A stretch of DNA of 64,000 nucleotides from UMGS1474 sp050946775 (GTDB lineage: Bacteria; Bacillota; Clostridia; Oscillospirales; Acutalibacteraceae). Location: contig JBMNVL010000001.1 of assembly GCA_050946775.1 (NCBI GenBank), positions 5,411-69,410 on the forward strand, given 5' to 3'. This document shows, piece by piece, positions 24,655 through 32,806 of this stretch. Each line of letters starts with the position of its first letter. Position 1 is the first letter of the stretch. The notes beneath the pieces are model-generated. The model was given only the letters and a program-made list of their open reading frames with translations, was not told where the DNA came from and did no database searches. A program made the position numbers and the translations under genes.

Positions 24655-24674
24655 CATAGAACATTTGTTCTATG
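24655..24674. promoter_or_regulatory. LexA (SOS) box at the phage-module promoter
   Basis: CATAGAACA-TT-TGTTCTATG is a 9-bp-arm dyad containing GAAC-N4-GTTC, the core of the Gram-positive LexA site. It covers the expected transcription start of the rightward promoter. 24675-24854 is a GC-rich leader with no convincing gene. Confidence 0.8.
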
Positions 24675-24854
24675 TTCTCCGCCGTTGGGGGACGGCGGGA
24701 AAAAGAAAACGCCGCAGGGGGAAAGACAAACCGGGAGCGCCGCGGGAGAAGCGAAAACGGTTCCGGCGGAAAAGCGACGCTGGGGAAGCCGGATCCGCTT
24801 TACAGGCAGACGCTTCCGGGGGAAGGAATCCGTCCAGGTGAGAAAGGAGGCCGT

Positions 24855-24911
24855 ATGACCGCAAAGCATCCGCGGCAAACGCGAAACCGGCAGGGGATCG
24901 GGGATGGTTGA
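24855..24911 (+). CDS. 18-codon leader peptide before terS
   Basis: AAAGGAGGCCGT precedes an ATG that opens MTAKHPRQTRNRQGIGDG and stops at 24911, overlapping the ATG of the next gene at 24904. The next gene has only a weak ribosome site of its own, so this short frame may carry ribosomes into it. The peptide itself is not recognisable. Confidence 0.45.
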   Translation: MTAKHPRQTRNRQGIGDG

Positions 24912-25278
24912 TCTTCACCGTCCCGCCCGGATCCGGGCGGCGATCCGACGGGCCGAGGCCTACGCCGAGGAGCGCAAGGTACCGCTGACCGCCGAACGGC
25001 TGGCGGCGGAATTGGGACTGGACGGCGAGGGATACCGCCGGCTGATCGATCCCGCGTTTACCCCGCCCGACGGGGAATGCGCCGCCGCCCTGGAGGCGAT
25101 CCGCGCCGCCAACACCCGGGCGCTGGCAAGCGTGCTGGAGCACGCCCTGACCAAAGGCTCAGGGGTGCATATGCACCTGATGTATCTCAAGCAATACGCC
25201 GGTTACACCGACGCCGCCGCGCCGGCGCCGACCGACGGACCGGTCCGGTTTTTCGGGGAATCCGAGCTGCCGGAATAA
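24904..25278 (+). CDS. Terminase small subunit-like protein
   Basis: A 124-residue protein upstream of the large terminase gene. Residues 5-50 look like a helix-turn-helix region (IRRAEAYAEERKVPLTAERL, AAELGLDGEGYRRL), the middle is helical, and the tail TDGPVRFFGESELPE resembles the end of small terminases that contact the large subunit. Position and architecture support DNA recognition for packaging; direct family identity is less certain. Confidence 0.6.
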   Translation: MVDLHRPARIRAAIRRAEAYAEERKVPLTAERLAAELGLDGEGYRRLIDPAFTPPDGECAAALEAIRAANTRALASVLEHALTKGSGVHMHLMYLKQYAGYTDAAAPAPTDGPVRFFGESELPE

Positions 25279-25305
25279 CGGCGAAAGCCGCATTTTTTTA
25301 AGCGG

Positions 25306-25328
25306 AAAGTTGCAAAATGCAATTTTCG
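25306..25328. promoter_or_regulatory. Third GTTGCAAAATG site, inside a dyad
   Basis: AAAGTTGCAAAATGC repeats 24606-24620 exactly and forms an imperfect dyad GAAAGTTGCA/TGCAATTTTC with its right flank, between terS and the next gene. Possibly a further repressor site. Confidence 0.5.
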
Positions 25329-25343
25329 GAAAGGAACAACGCA

Positions 25344-25541
25344 TTGAAGGATATGATACGGGCATACCGGCAAACGCGGCAGATCCTGGCGCGCCGGCGG
25401 GAGGATCTGATCGGCCAGCGGGGCAACTGTGAGCGGCGGATCCTGGTGCTGGAGGCCGAGATCGACGAGGTGGACGAGGTGCTGCGGATGCTGGCCAAAT
25501 ACGATGACGAATCAACCGCGACCGGCCGACGCGCCGGATGA
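25344..25541 (+). CDS. Small coiled-coil phage protein
   Basis: A 65-residue, strongly helical, charged protein (MIRAYRQTRQILARRREDLI, VLEAEIDEVDEVLRMLAKY). I choose TTG 25344 because it lies about 8 bp after AAAGGAA; ATG 25353 is an alternative. The pattern is typical of small proteins encoded between terS and terL in clostridial phages. It overlaps terL by 38 bp. Function unknown. Confidence 0.6.
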   Translation: MKDMIRAYRQTRQILARRREDLIGQRGNCERRILVLEAEIDEVDEVLRMLAKYDDESTATGRRAG

Positions 25542-26838
25542 AAAAGGGGTGTATCTGCCCGCCGTGGTCGGCGGGGGATACCGGGCGTTCTGGAACTGCC
25601 GCAAGCGCTACCGGGTGGTCAAGGGAGGCAAGGCCTCCAAAAAATCCTCCACGGCGGCGCTGTGGTACGTCTGGCAGATGATGAAATACCCCGACGCCAA
25701 CGTGATGGTGATCCGGGCGGTGCAGCGCACCCACGAAAACAGCACCTTTGCCCAGCTTCGGTGGGCGATCCGCCGGCTGGGGGTGGAGCATTTGTGGGAC
25801 GCGACCCGCCATCCGCTGGAGCTGACCTATCGCCCGACCGGGCAAAAGATCTTTTTCCGGGGGATGGACAAGGTGGAAAAGCTGGCTTCCACCACGGTGG
25901 AGCGGGGCGTGATCTGCTGGGTGTGGATCGAGGAAGCGTACGAGATCGCCGACGAGGAGGATTTTCTAAAGCTGGATCTGTCGATGCCCCGCGGGGTGGT
26001 GACGCCGCCCCTGTTCAAGCAGACCACCCTGACCTTCAACCCCTGGAGCGACCGGCATTGGCTCAAGCGGCGGTTTTTCGATCAGCCCCATCCCGACGTG
26101 CTGGCCATGACCACCACCTATCGCTGCAACGAGTTTCTCGACGACGCCGACCGGGCGGTCTACGAGAATCTCAAGCGGCGCTCGCCCCGGCGGTACGCCG
26201 TGGCGGGACTGGGGGAATGGGGCGTGGCGCAGGGGCTGGTGTTCGACCGCTGGCGGGTGGAGGCGTTTGACAAAAGCGCCCTGCCCGAAAGCTGCCGGTT
26301 CATTTTCGGGCTGGACTACGGCTACGCCAACGATCCCACCGCCTTCATCGGGGCGGCGGTTGATCAGCCCGGCCGGACGCTGTATATCTTCGACGAGCAT
26401 TACGGCAAACGGATGCTCAACAGCGATATCGCCGCCATGATCCGCCAAAAGGGCTACGCCAAGGAGCGCATCCGCGCCGACAGCGCCGAGCCCAAATCCA
26501 ACGAGGAGCTGCGCCGGATGGGGCTGCAGCGGATCTGCCCGGCGATAAAGGGTCCGGATTCGGTGCTGCACGGCATCGCCCGGCTGCAGGAGTACGATAT
26601 GGTGGTGCATCCCGACTGCGTCAACACCGTCGCCGAGCTGTCGGCTTACTGCTGGGACAAGGATCAGGCGGGACAGCCGGTCAACCGCCCGGTCGACCGG
26701 GACAACCATCTGATGGACGCGCTGCGCTACGCCATGGCCGACGTGCCGCTTCCCCGGCGGGAAGAGCGTCGCCGCCCGTCCGTCAGCACAAACGGGGTGC
26801 TGCCCGCCCATTTGCGGGGACAATGGGGCGGCGCCTGA
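25504..26838 (+). CDS. terL: Phage terminase large subunit (PBSX type)
   Basis: A 444-residue packaging motor and nuclease. The ATPase P-loop is the variant VVKGGKASKKSSTAALW (residues 38-54), known from clostridial PBSX-type terminases; the Walker B-like strand is VICWVWIEEAYEI. The nuclease domain has FIFGLDYGYANDPTAFIG and ends in DRDNHLMDALRYAM with catalytic acids. It would drive DNA into capsids made by the downstream genes. Length and domain order are complete, so it is not an obvious remnant. Confidence 0.93.
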   Translation: MTNQPRPADAPDEKGVYLPAVVGGGYRAFWNCRKRYRVVKGGKASKKSSTAALWYVWQMMKYPDANVMVIRAVQRTHENSTFAQLRWAIRRLGVEHLWDATRHPLELTYRPTGQKIFFRGMDKVEKLASTTVERGVICWVWIEEAYEIADEEDFLKLDLSMPRGVVTPPLFKQTTLTFNPWSDRHWLKRRFFDQPHPDVLAMTTTYRCNEFLDDADRAVYENLKRRSPRRYAVAGLGEWGVAQGLVFDRWRVEAFDKSALPESCRFIFGLDYGYANDPTAFIGAAVDQPGRTLYIFDEHYGKRMLNSDIAAMIRQKGYAKERIRADSAEPKSNEELRRMGLQRICPAIKGPDSVLHGIARLQEYDMVVHPDCVNTVAELSAYCWDKDQAGQPVNRPVDRDNHLMDALRYAMADVPLPRREERRRPSVSTNGVLPAHLRGQWGGA

Positions 26839-26855
26839 CAGAAAGGGAGAACGCA

Positions 26856-27074
26856 ATGGCATTTTTATTGGGAACGACGGGGGCGTTGGCGGTGGTGATC
26901 GCCTACGCGCTCGGGGTATGGCGGGGATCGGCCGCCGCCCGACGGGATCGCCTTGCCCGCACCGCTCCCGCCGGCGAGCCGTCGCCGGAGGAAAAGCGGC
27001 GAATGCGGGAGATCTACAATTTCTGGCACTTCGACGGGGACGCCATGCCCCGCCCGTCGGAGGATGAGCGATGA
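26856..27074 (+). CDS. Small phage membrane protein
   Basis: A 72-residue protein with one N-terminal transmembrane helix (FLLGTTGALAVVIAYALGVW), a basic region, and a C-terminal motif REIYNFWHFDGD. Similar short proteins with an NF-x-x-(Y/F)DG motif often lie between terL and portal in clostridial phages. Start 26856 follows AAAGGGAGAACGCA. It overlaps the spurious ATG at 27071 of the portal frame. Function unknown. Confidence 0.65.
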   Translation: MAFLLGTTGALAVVIAYALGVWRGSAAARRDRLARTAPAGEPSPEEKRRMREIYNFWHFDGDAMPRPSEDER

Positions 27075-27088
27075 AAGGAGAAACGCCA

Positions 27089-28798
27089 ATGGCCAACAGC
27101 GCCATCACCCCCGAGCGGGTGTTTGAGGAATACGAACGGGGCGCGCGGTACAAAAACGGACTGGGCAAACGGGGCTTGTACGAGCAAAACCGGATCAACG
27201 AGCGGTTTTACGCCGGGGATCAGTGGCGAGGCGCCAACTGCGGCGACGAGCGTCCGCTGGTGCGCTACAACGTCATCAAGCGGATCGGCGAGTACAAGAT
27301 CGCCGCGGTGGGATCCACCCCGGTCGGGGTGCGGTATCTCGCCGAAGGGGTCCCCGATACCCTCGCCACCCGCCAGAAGACCGAACAAATGCGTCAGCGG
27401 ATTGCCGCCGGGGACGCCGACACTCTCGGCGATCTGCCCCGCGAGGAGGAGATCGCCGCCGTGACCCAGGCGATGTCGGACTATTACAAGATCACCGGCG
27501 CCCGGGTGGGGCTGGAGGACTGCAAGGAGCGGGTGCTGCGAAACGCCTATCTGACCGGCACCGGCATCCTCTACACCTACTGGGACGAGGGCGTGGCCAC
27601 CGGTCAGTTCGCCGACAGGGATCGCGCCCAGCCCATCCGGGGAGATATCGCCTGTGAGGTGCTCGACGTGGAGAACGTCACCTTCGGCGATCCCGCGGTG
27701 GAGGAGATCCAGCGCCAGCCCTACCTGCTGATCGCCCAAAGGCGGCCGGTATCCTCCCTGCGGGCGCTGGCGCGCCGCTATGGCCGCACGGCGGCGCAGC
27801 AGGCGCTGATCCGCCCCGACGACGAGCCGGTCTACGGCGACGACCCGGTACAGGAGGGCGGGCGCAAGGCCACCCTGCTGACCCGCTTTTGGAAGCGGGA
27901 AAATCCCGACGGCAGCGTGACCGTCAAGGGGATCCAGGTCTGCCGGGGGGTGGTGGTGCGTCCCGAGTGGGATCTGGGGATCCGGCTGTATCCGCTGGCA
28001 AATTTTGCATGGGATCGCCGCCGCGGCTGCGCTTACGGCGACAGCGAGATCACCTGGCTGATCCCCAACCAGATCGCCATCAACCGGATGATGACCGCCT
28101 CGGTGTGGGCGGTGATGATGATGGGGATGCCCATCATGGTGGTCAACGGGGACGTGGTCAACCAGCCGGTCACCAACGATCCCGGCCAGATCATCCCGGT
28201 CTACGGCTCGCCCGAGGAGGTGGAAAAGGCGATCCACTACGTGGCGCCGCCGGCCTTTTCGGCGCAGTACGACGAGCTTTGCTCGTCGCTGATCGTCAAC
28301 ACCCTCAACCAGGCCGGCGTCAACAGCGCCGTGCTGGGCGACATGACCCCCGACAACACCTCCGCCATTCTGGCGGTGCGCCAGGCGGCGATGATGCCCC
28401 TGACCATGATCAGCCAGCGGTTTTACCGCTTCATCGAGGACGTCGCCCGGATCTTCGCCGAGTTCTGGGTGACCCAGTACGGCTGCCGCCGGTTGAAAAT
28501 GGAGGACAGCCGGGGGGTGTGGTATCTGCCCTTCGACGCCGATCGCTACCGCGATCTGGTGCTCAGCGTGCAGGTGCAGGTGGGCGCGTCCTCGCTGTGG
28601 AGCGAAAACCAGACCCTGCAGACGCTGGACAACCTGTTCGCCCGCCAGGTGATCGACTCCCGCCAGTATCTCGAGCGGCTGCCCGACGGGGCGGTGCCCG
28701 ATCTGGCGGGACTCAAGCGGGAGTTCAAAACGGCGGATCAGCCGCCAGAGAAAGGAGACACGCCGGATGCATCTGATCGAGAAGGAACCGCCGATTGA
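27089..28798 (+). CDS. Phage portal protein
   Basis: A 569-residue protein expected to form the dodecameric DNA gate at one capsid vertex. The N-terminus (VFEEYERGARYKNGLG, FYAGDQWRG) and the central portion (VENVTFGDPAVEEIQRQPY, GDSEITWLIPNQIAINRMM, LGDMTPDNTSAILAVRQAA) follow the P22/SPP1-like portal pattern seen in clostridial short-tailed phages. Start 27089 follows AAAGGAGAAACGCCA. It overlaps the next gene by 32 bp. Confidence 0.88.
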   Translation: MANSAITPERVFEEYERGARYKNGLGKRGLYEQNRINERFYAGDQWRGANCGDERPLVRYNVIKRIGEYKIAAVGSTPVGVRYLAEGVPDTLATRQKTEQMRQRIAAGDADTLGDLPREEEIAAVTQAMSDYYKITGARVGLEDCKERVLRNAYLTGTGILYTYWDEGVATGQFADRDRAQPIRGDIACEVLDVENVTFGDPAVEEIQRQPYLLIAQRRPVSSLRALARRYGRTAAQQALIRPDDEPVYGDDPVQEGGRKATLLTRFWKRENPDGSVTVKGIQVCRGVVVRPEWDLGIRLYPLANFAWDRRRGCAYGDSEITWLIPNQIAINRMMTASVWAVMMMGMPIMVVNGDVVNQPVTNDPGQIIPVYGSPEEVEKAIHYVAPPAFSAQYDELCSSLIVNTLNQAGVNSAVLGDMTPDNTSAILAVRQAAMMPLTMISQRFYRFIEDVARIFAEFWVTQYGCRRLKMEDSRGVWYLPFDADRYRDLVLSVQVQVGASSLWSENQTLQTLDNLFARQVIDSRQYLERLPDGAVPDLAGLKREFKTADQPPEKGDTPDASDREGTAD

Positions 28799-29201
28799 GG
28801 AAGAGGAGTCCCTGTCGCCGCAGGAGAGTGAGCCGCAGGAGGAATGCCCCGCGTCGCCCGATCCGGTCGGGGAAGAAGAGGCGGGAACGGATGATCCCGC
28901 CGAGGAGCGGGCGCTGATCGACCGGCTGGCCGACGAGTTTGTCGCCCTGGCCGAGGAGATGGACGGGGTGGCGCAGCCGGAGGATCTGCCCGACGAGATC
29001 TGGCAGACGGCGGCCGAGGGAGTGCCCTTGCGGGACGCCTGCCTGCGCTACTGGTACGCCGAATACTGCCGCCGTCAGGCGGCGCAGCGGGCGGCGGCCC
29101 GCGCCGGCGCCGGGTCGGCGGGATCGCTGCGGGACGTGCCCGACGATCCCCGGCCCGAGGAAGCCGCTTTCGCCCGGTCGTTTCGTACGGCCGTCAACTG
29201 A
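28767..29201 (+). CDS. Scaffold-like acidic protein
   Basis: A 144-residue protein with a very acidic first 50 residues (EKEPPIEEEESLSPQESEPQ) and a helical Ala/Arg-rich second half. Position between portal and major capsid genes, acidity, and helical content match phage scaffolding proteins. No protease gene is present, so scaffold removal would have to occur without cleavage. It has a good ribosome site, AAAGGAGACACGCCGG. Confidence 0.6.
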   Translation: MHLIEKEPPIEEEESLSPQESEPQEECPASPDPVGEEEAGTDDPAEERALIDRLADEFVALAEEMDGVAQPEDLPDEIWQTAAEGVPLRDACLRYWYAEYCRRQAAQRAAARAGAGSAGSLRDVPDDPRPEEAAFARSFRTAVN

Positions 29202-29227
29202 TGGAATTTTGAAAGGATGGAATCACT

Positions 29228-30133
29228 ATGAATATGATCACTTTCGCGCAGACCATGACCGCCGAGCTGGACAAGGCCGTCGTGCAAAAGCCGGTCACCG
29301 GCTTTTTCGCCGACAACAACCTGCGCAGCAAATTCGTGGGCGCCAAAACGGTGCTGATCCCCGAAATGGAAATGTCGGGGCTGGGCGATTACGACCGGGA
29401 TTCCGGCTTCGTCAAGGGCACCATCACGGTGACCAGCCAGCCCTATACCCTGCAGATGGACCGCGGACGCTCCTTCCAGCTTGACCGGGAGGACAACGAC
29501 GAGAGCGGCGTTGCCGGTCTGGCCGGCCAGGTGCTGGGCGAGTTCGTGCGTACCAAGGTGGTGCCCGAAATGGACGCCTACTGCCTGTCCAAGCTGGCGG
29601 GTCTGGCGGTGCAGAACAGCCAGACCGTCTCCGGCACGCCGGCGACCCAGGCCTACAAGATGCTTTGCGAGGCCATCGCCAAGGCGCAAAACGAGATCGG
29701 CTACGACGAGGAGCTGGTCGCCTTTGTCGACGGCGCCATGTTCACCGCGCTGCAAAACAGTGCCGAGGTCAGCCGCCACATCGAGATGTCTTCCTTCTCC
29801 AAAGGCGGGCTGGACACCACCGTGCGCTCCCTCAACGGCACGGCGATCATCCCGGTGCCCGATTCGCGGATGAAGACCGCCTACACCTTCCAAAACGGGG
29901 TGGACGCCGGCCAGCAGGACGGCGGGTTCGTGCCTGCCGCCAACGCCAAGAGCATCGGGCTGCTGGTGCTGCCCAAACGGGCGGCGTCGCTGGTCAAGAA
30001 GACCGAGCAGGTGCGCACCTTCGATCCGGCGCACAACCTGCAGGCCGACGCCTGGAAGTTCGACTACCGGCTGTACTATGACCTGTTCGTGAAAAACAGC
30101 ATGAGCAAGGGCATCGTCGCCTACACCTATTGA
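29228..30133 (+). CDS. Phage major capsid protein
   Basis: A 301-residue shell protein. It lacks a long N-terminal delta domain; the fold-defining stretches include FFADNNLRSKFVGAKTVLIP, MDRGRSFQLDREDNDESGV (E-loop region), AFVDGAMFTALQNSAEVSRH and a C-terminal AWKFDYRLYYDLFVKNS. This pattern is common to HK97-fold capsid proteins of clostridial phages. Strong ribosome site and high-expression codon use fit a structural protein. Confidence 0.88.
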   Translation: MNMITFAQTMTAELDKAVVQKPVTGFFADNNLRSKFVGAKTVLIPEMEMSGLGDYDRDSGFVKGTITVTSQPYTLQMDRGRSFQLDREDNDESGVAGLAGQVLGEFVRTKVVPEMDAYCLSKLAGLAVQNSQTVSGTPATQAYKMLCEAIAKAQNEIGYDEELVAFVDGAMFTALQNSAEVSRHIEMSSFSKGGLDTTVRSLNGTAIIPVPDSRMKTAYTFQNGVDAGQQDGGFVPAANAKSIGLLVLPKRAASLVKKTEQVRTFDPAHNLQADAWKFDYRLYYDLFVKNSMSKGIVAYTY

Positions 30134-30182
30134 TCCGATGACCAATGGAGCGGGTGGGCGGGATGACTGCGGAGGAATGGAT

Positions 30183-30560
30183 ATGACGGGATACGAGGTG
30201 CTGGAGCAGGCGCTTTGTCTGCTCCACTACACCGACAACGACGGGCATCCCGACAGCCGGCTGTGGGCCGATACCGACCGCCAGGGTCTGGCGGCGGTCA
30301 ATCAGGTATACGCCGAGCTGTGGTATGCCCACAGACGGGACGCCTTCACGCCGCTGGCGCGGCTGAGCGATCCGCTGGCGCTGACCGATCAAAGCGCCCG
30401 CGAGGCGATGCCGCTGGGGGTGGCGATGTGGATGGCGCAGGGCGAGGGCGACGCCGCTCAGCAGGCGGTGATGGCGCAGGCCTACACCCAAAAGCGCAAC
30501 CGCGTCACGCCGCCTGCCGCCCGGCGGCAGGACGTGCTGCCCCGGGGGGAATGGGTATGA
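30183..30560 (+). CDS. Head-tail adaptor-like protein
   Basis: A 125-residue, mostly helical protein (GYEVLEQALCLLHYTDNDGH, LAAVNQVYAELWYAHRRDAF) directly after the capsid gene, where adaptor proteins such as T7 gp11 or HK97 gp6 are encoded. ATG 30183 is spaced 7 bp from GGAGG. Its stop overlaps the start of the next gene (ATGA). Assignment rests on position and helical content. Confidence 0.6.
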   Translation: MTGYEVLEQALCLLHYTDNDGHPDSRLWADTDRQGLAAVNQVYAELWYAHRRDAFTPLARLSDPLALTDQSAREAMPLGVAMWMAQGEGDAAQQAVMAQAYTQKRNRVTPPAARRQDVLPRGEWV

Positions 30561-32446
30561 GATACGCACCCATGCCCGCGCCGCCGCTCTGGCGGGAGGA
30601 AGTCTTCCCCGGCTTTGACGGCGGGCTGGTCAGCCAGCCGGATCGGCAGCCGCCGGGAGAATGTCTGCTGCGCCAGGCGGACAATCTGTGGCGGCGGCCC
30701 GACGGACTGCGTACCCGTCCGTCGGTGAAGGCGGTCAGCCGGTTCAGCCGCCGTCAGGGAACGCTGGAGCCGCTGCGGCAGGTCGAGCAGACGACGGGGT
30801 ATTCCTGGTGGGTGGAAGCCTTCACCCAAAACGGCGCCGCCGCGCTGCAGCTGTTCCGGCTGGACGCCGACGGGCGGCAAATCACGGTGGGCGATCCGCT
30901 GGCGGTCTCCTACGCGGTGATCACCCCCACCGTGTCGGGATGGCTGGCCATTGCCGACAACCACGTCTACAGGCTGACCGGCGGACAGGGCGCCTGGATC
31001 AACGCCGACGGGGATATCCATATCCCCGTTATCCGGCGGGGATGCCGGGGATGTCTGCCCACCGAGGTCCAGCCGCTGGCCGGCCGGGAACACGAGGAGC
31101 TCAACCATCTGACCGACCGGTTTTCGGTCGATTACACCACCGACGGCGAATCGCCCCGGTTTTATCTGCCCTACAGCGGGTTGGACGACGGGGAGGTGAC
31201 GGCGGTGCTGACCACCGACACCGGGCAGAGGCTGACCTACCGGGTGACGGCGGGACAAACCGACAGCGCGCCGGCCGACGGGCGGTATATGCGGGTCAGC
31301 CGGGCGGGCGGTTACGTGCAGTTTCGCAGCGCCCTGTGGGACGACCAGGACGATCCGCCCCCGGTCAGCGGCCGGGAGGACAACCTGCGGATCACCGCCG
31401 CCAAAGCCGGGATCAGCGGCAATCTGACCCGGCGGATGCGCCAGGGCGCCTGGCTGACCGGGGACGATCGCCGTGCCACGCTGGTGCTGACCGGCAACGC
31501 CTTTGACTCCTCGCTGATCTGCTGGAGCGCCGCGGGCGACCCGTTGTATTTTCCGGCCAGCCACACCGCCCGGGTGGGCGATCCGCAAGGCTATATCAGC
31601 GCCATCCAGCCGCTGCGCGACCGGCTGCTGCTGTTCAAAAAAAGCTGCATCTATATGCTGACGGCGACCACCGCCATCGGCGCCGAGCCGGAGAAGGTGT
31701 ATGTGACGCTTTATCCCTCGGCGACCGGCTGCGACCGGCCGCAGACCATCTGCATGGGCGACGACCGGCTGTTCTGGGTGGACACCCACGGACGGGTGCG
31801 CAGTCTCTCCTTTTCGCAGATGACCACCCGTCAGCCGCCCGAGCTGCTGTCCACGGCGATCACCGATCCCCTGCGGGAAGCGCTGACCGCCGCCGGGAGC
31901 GATACCGCGGCGGTCTGGTGGCGTGGGCAGTATCTGCTGCGGGTCGGCGGCGCGATCTGGACCTTTTCCCCGGGCAAACGGCCGGCTTGGGGTCGCTGGA
32001 CGCTGGACGGGCGGTTGTCGCCCGACCGGATGGCGGTCGTCGGCGACCGGGCGGAGCTGCTTTGCCGGGATCAAAACGGCGGACAGGCCACCTGGGTGGT
32101 CTGCCATTTGTCCGACGACGAAAGCGGCGAAGACCGGCTGGAGATCGGCGGGCAGACGGTCAACGCGCCCATCGCCTACGCCGCCGCCACTACCCTGTGG
32201 GACGTGAAGGCTCCCGACCGCAAGCGGATGGACGCCGCGGCGCTCGACGCCGATCTTCCGCCGGGACAGGCGCTGGTGCTGCATTTCGACACCGAATGGG
32301 GCGCGGCCGAACGGCTGCGGCTGACGCCGGGGCAATCCGGCGGGCATTGGCTGCCCTTTCGGCTGTCCCGGTTTTCCCGGCTGGCGGTCCGCTTTGCGGG
32401 GAAAGGCTTTTTGCGGATCCGGCGATTGCGGATACGGGTGAGGTGA
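30557..32446 (+). CDS. Tail nozzle-like protein (T7 gp12/P22 gp10 type)
   Basis: A 629-residue protein. Its first 60 residues (FDGGLVSQPDRQPPGE, then ADNLWRRPDGLRTRPSVKAV) match the characteristic start of short-tail nozzle or tubular proteins that line the DNA exit path. The middle has repeated beta-strand patterns (SLICWSAAGDPLYFPAS, RLLLFKKSCIYMLTATT, LFWVDTHGRVRSLSF) consistent with a beta-propeller. If right, the particle would be podovirus-like with a very short tail. No fibre or needle gene follows. Confidence 0.7.
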   Translation: MRYAPMPAPPLWREEVFPGFDGGLVSQPDRQPPGECLLRQADNLWRRPDGLRTRPSVKAVSRFSRRQGTLEPLRQVEQTTGYSWWVEAFTQNGAAALQLFRLDADGRQITVGDPLAVSYAVITPTVSGWLAIADNHVYRLTGGQGAWINADGDIHIPVIRRGCRGCLPTEVQPLAGREHEELNHLTDRFSVDYTTDGESPRFYLPYSGLDDGEVTAVLTTDTGQRLTYRVTAGQTDSAPADGRYMRVSRAGGYVQFRSALWDDQDDPPPVSGREDNLRITAAKAGISGNLTRRMRQGAWLTGDDRRATLVLTGNAFDSSLICWSAAGDPLYFPASHTARVGDPQGYISAIQPLRDRLLLFKKSCIYMLTATTAIGAEPEKVYVTLYPSATGCDRPQTICMGDDRLFWVDTHGRVRSLSFSQMTTRQPPELLSTAITDPLREALTAAGSDTAAVWWRGQYLLRVGGAIWTFSPGKRPAWGRWTLDGRLSPDRMAVVGDRAELLCRDQNGGQATWVVCHLSDDESGEDRLEIGGQTVNAPIAYAAATTLWDVKAPDRKRMDAAALDADLPPGQALVLHFDTEWGAAERLRLTPGQSGGHWLPFRLSRFSRLAVRFAGKGFLRIRRLRIRVR

Positions 32447-32450
32447 GAGC

Positions 32451-32561
32451 ATGACGCGACCGGTACAAGCGGACAAACGGGCGATCGCCCGGCAGGTGAT
32501 CATCCGGCGGCTGGACCGCCGCATCCGCCGCTGCTGTCTGACGAAAGCCGTCAAAAAATAA
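32451..32561 (+). CDS. 36-residue Arg/Lys-rich peptide
   Basis: ATG 32451 follows GAGGTGAGAGC and opens MTRPVQADKRAIARQVIIRR, ending CCLTKAVKK. About one third of the residues are basic, suggesting nucleic-acid binding or a membrane-active peptide. It is the last gene before the module terminator. It is too short for family assignment but has a proper ribosome site and no overlap with other genes. Confidence 0.5.
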   Translation: MTRPVQADKRAIARQVIIRRLDRRIRRCCLTKAVKK

Positions 32562-32566
32562 AACGA

Positions 32567-32600
32567 CGCCCGCGGGATCGCACGATCCCGCGGGCGTTTT
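32567..32600. terminator. Bidirectional terminator between phage module and glycogen operon
   Basis: CGCCCGCGGGATC pairs with GATCCCGCGGGCG, flanked by AAAA-like and TTTT tracts, serving both convergent transcripts. Confidence 0.85.
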
Positions 32601-32602
32601 GC

Positions 32603-32806
32603 TCATTCATCCGCCGTATATGCGGCAATGTCCTCCAACCGGCAATTCAAAGCGGCGCAAAGCTTGTTCAAGGTTTTGGCTTCGATGTTGTCGTTGGCGC
32701 GAAGACGGCGGATCGTTTTGCTGTCGATTCCGCAGCGCTCCCGCAATTGATAGGTAGACATCCCGCGTTGCGCCATTGTTTTCCATAACCGATCAAACCG
32801 AATCAT
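32603..32806 (-). CDS. Small XRE-type regulator at the end of the glycogen operon
   Basis: A 67-residue helix-turn-helix protein of the Cro/CI type: FDRLWKTMAQRGMSTYQLRE, CGIDSKTIRRLRANDNIEAK, LNKLCAALNCRLEDI. Its ATG overlaps the glgA stop (ATGA), so it is translated from the glycogen mRNA. It may feed back on glycogen genes, but no operator is obvious near the glgC promoter. Alternatively it is a neutral passenger. Confidence 0.8.
   Translation of the reverse strand: MIRFDRLWKTMAQRGMSTYQLRERCGIDSKTIRRLRANDNIEAKTLNKLCAALNCRLEDIAAYTADE

Noticed and set aside
24577..24858. Open frame of 93 codons across the phage-module promoter
   Set aside because: It runs through the promoter, operator and SOS box and shows no ribosome site.
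22700..32600. Complete prophage
   Set aside because: No integrase, replication, lysis, tape-measure or fibre genes were found, and housekeeping genes lie on both sides.
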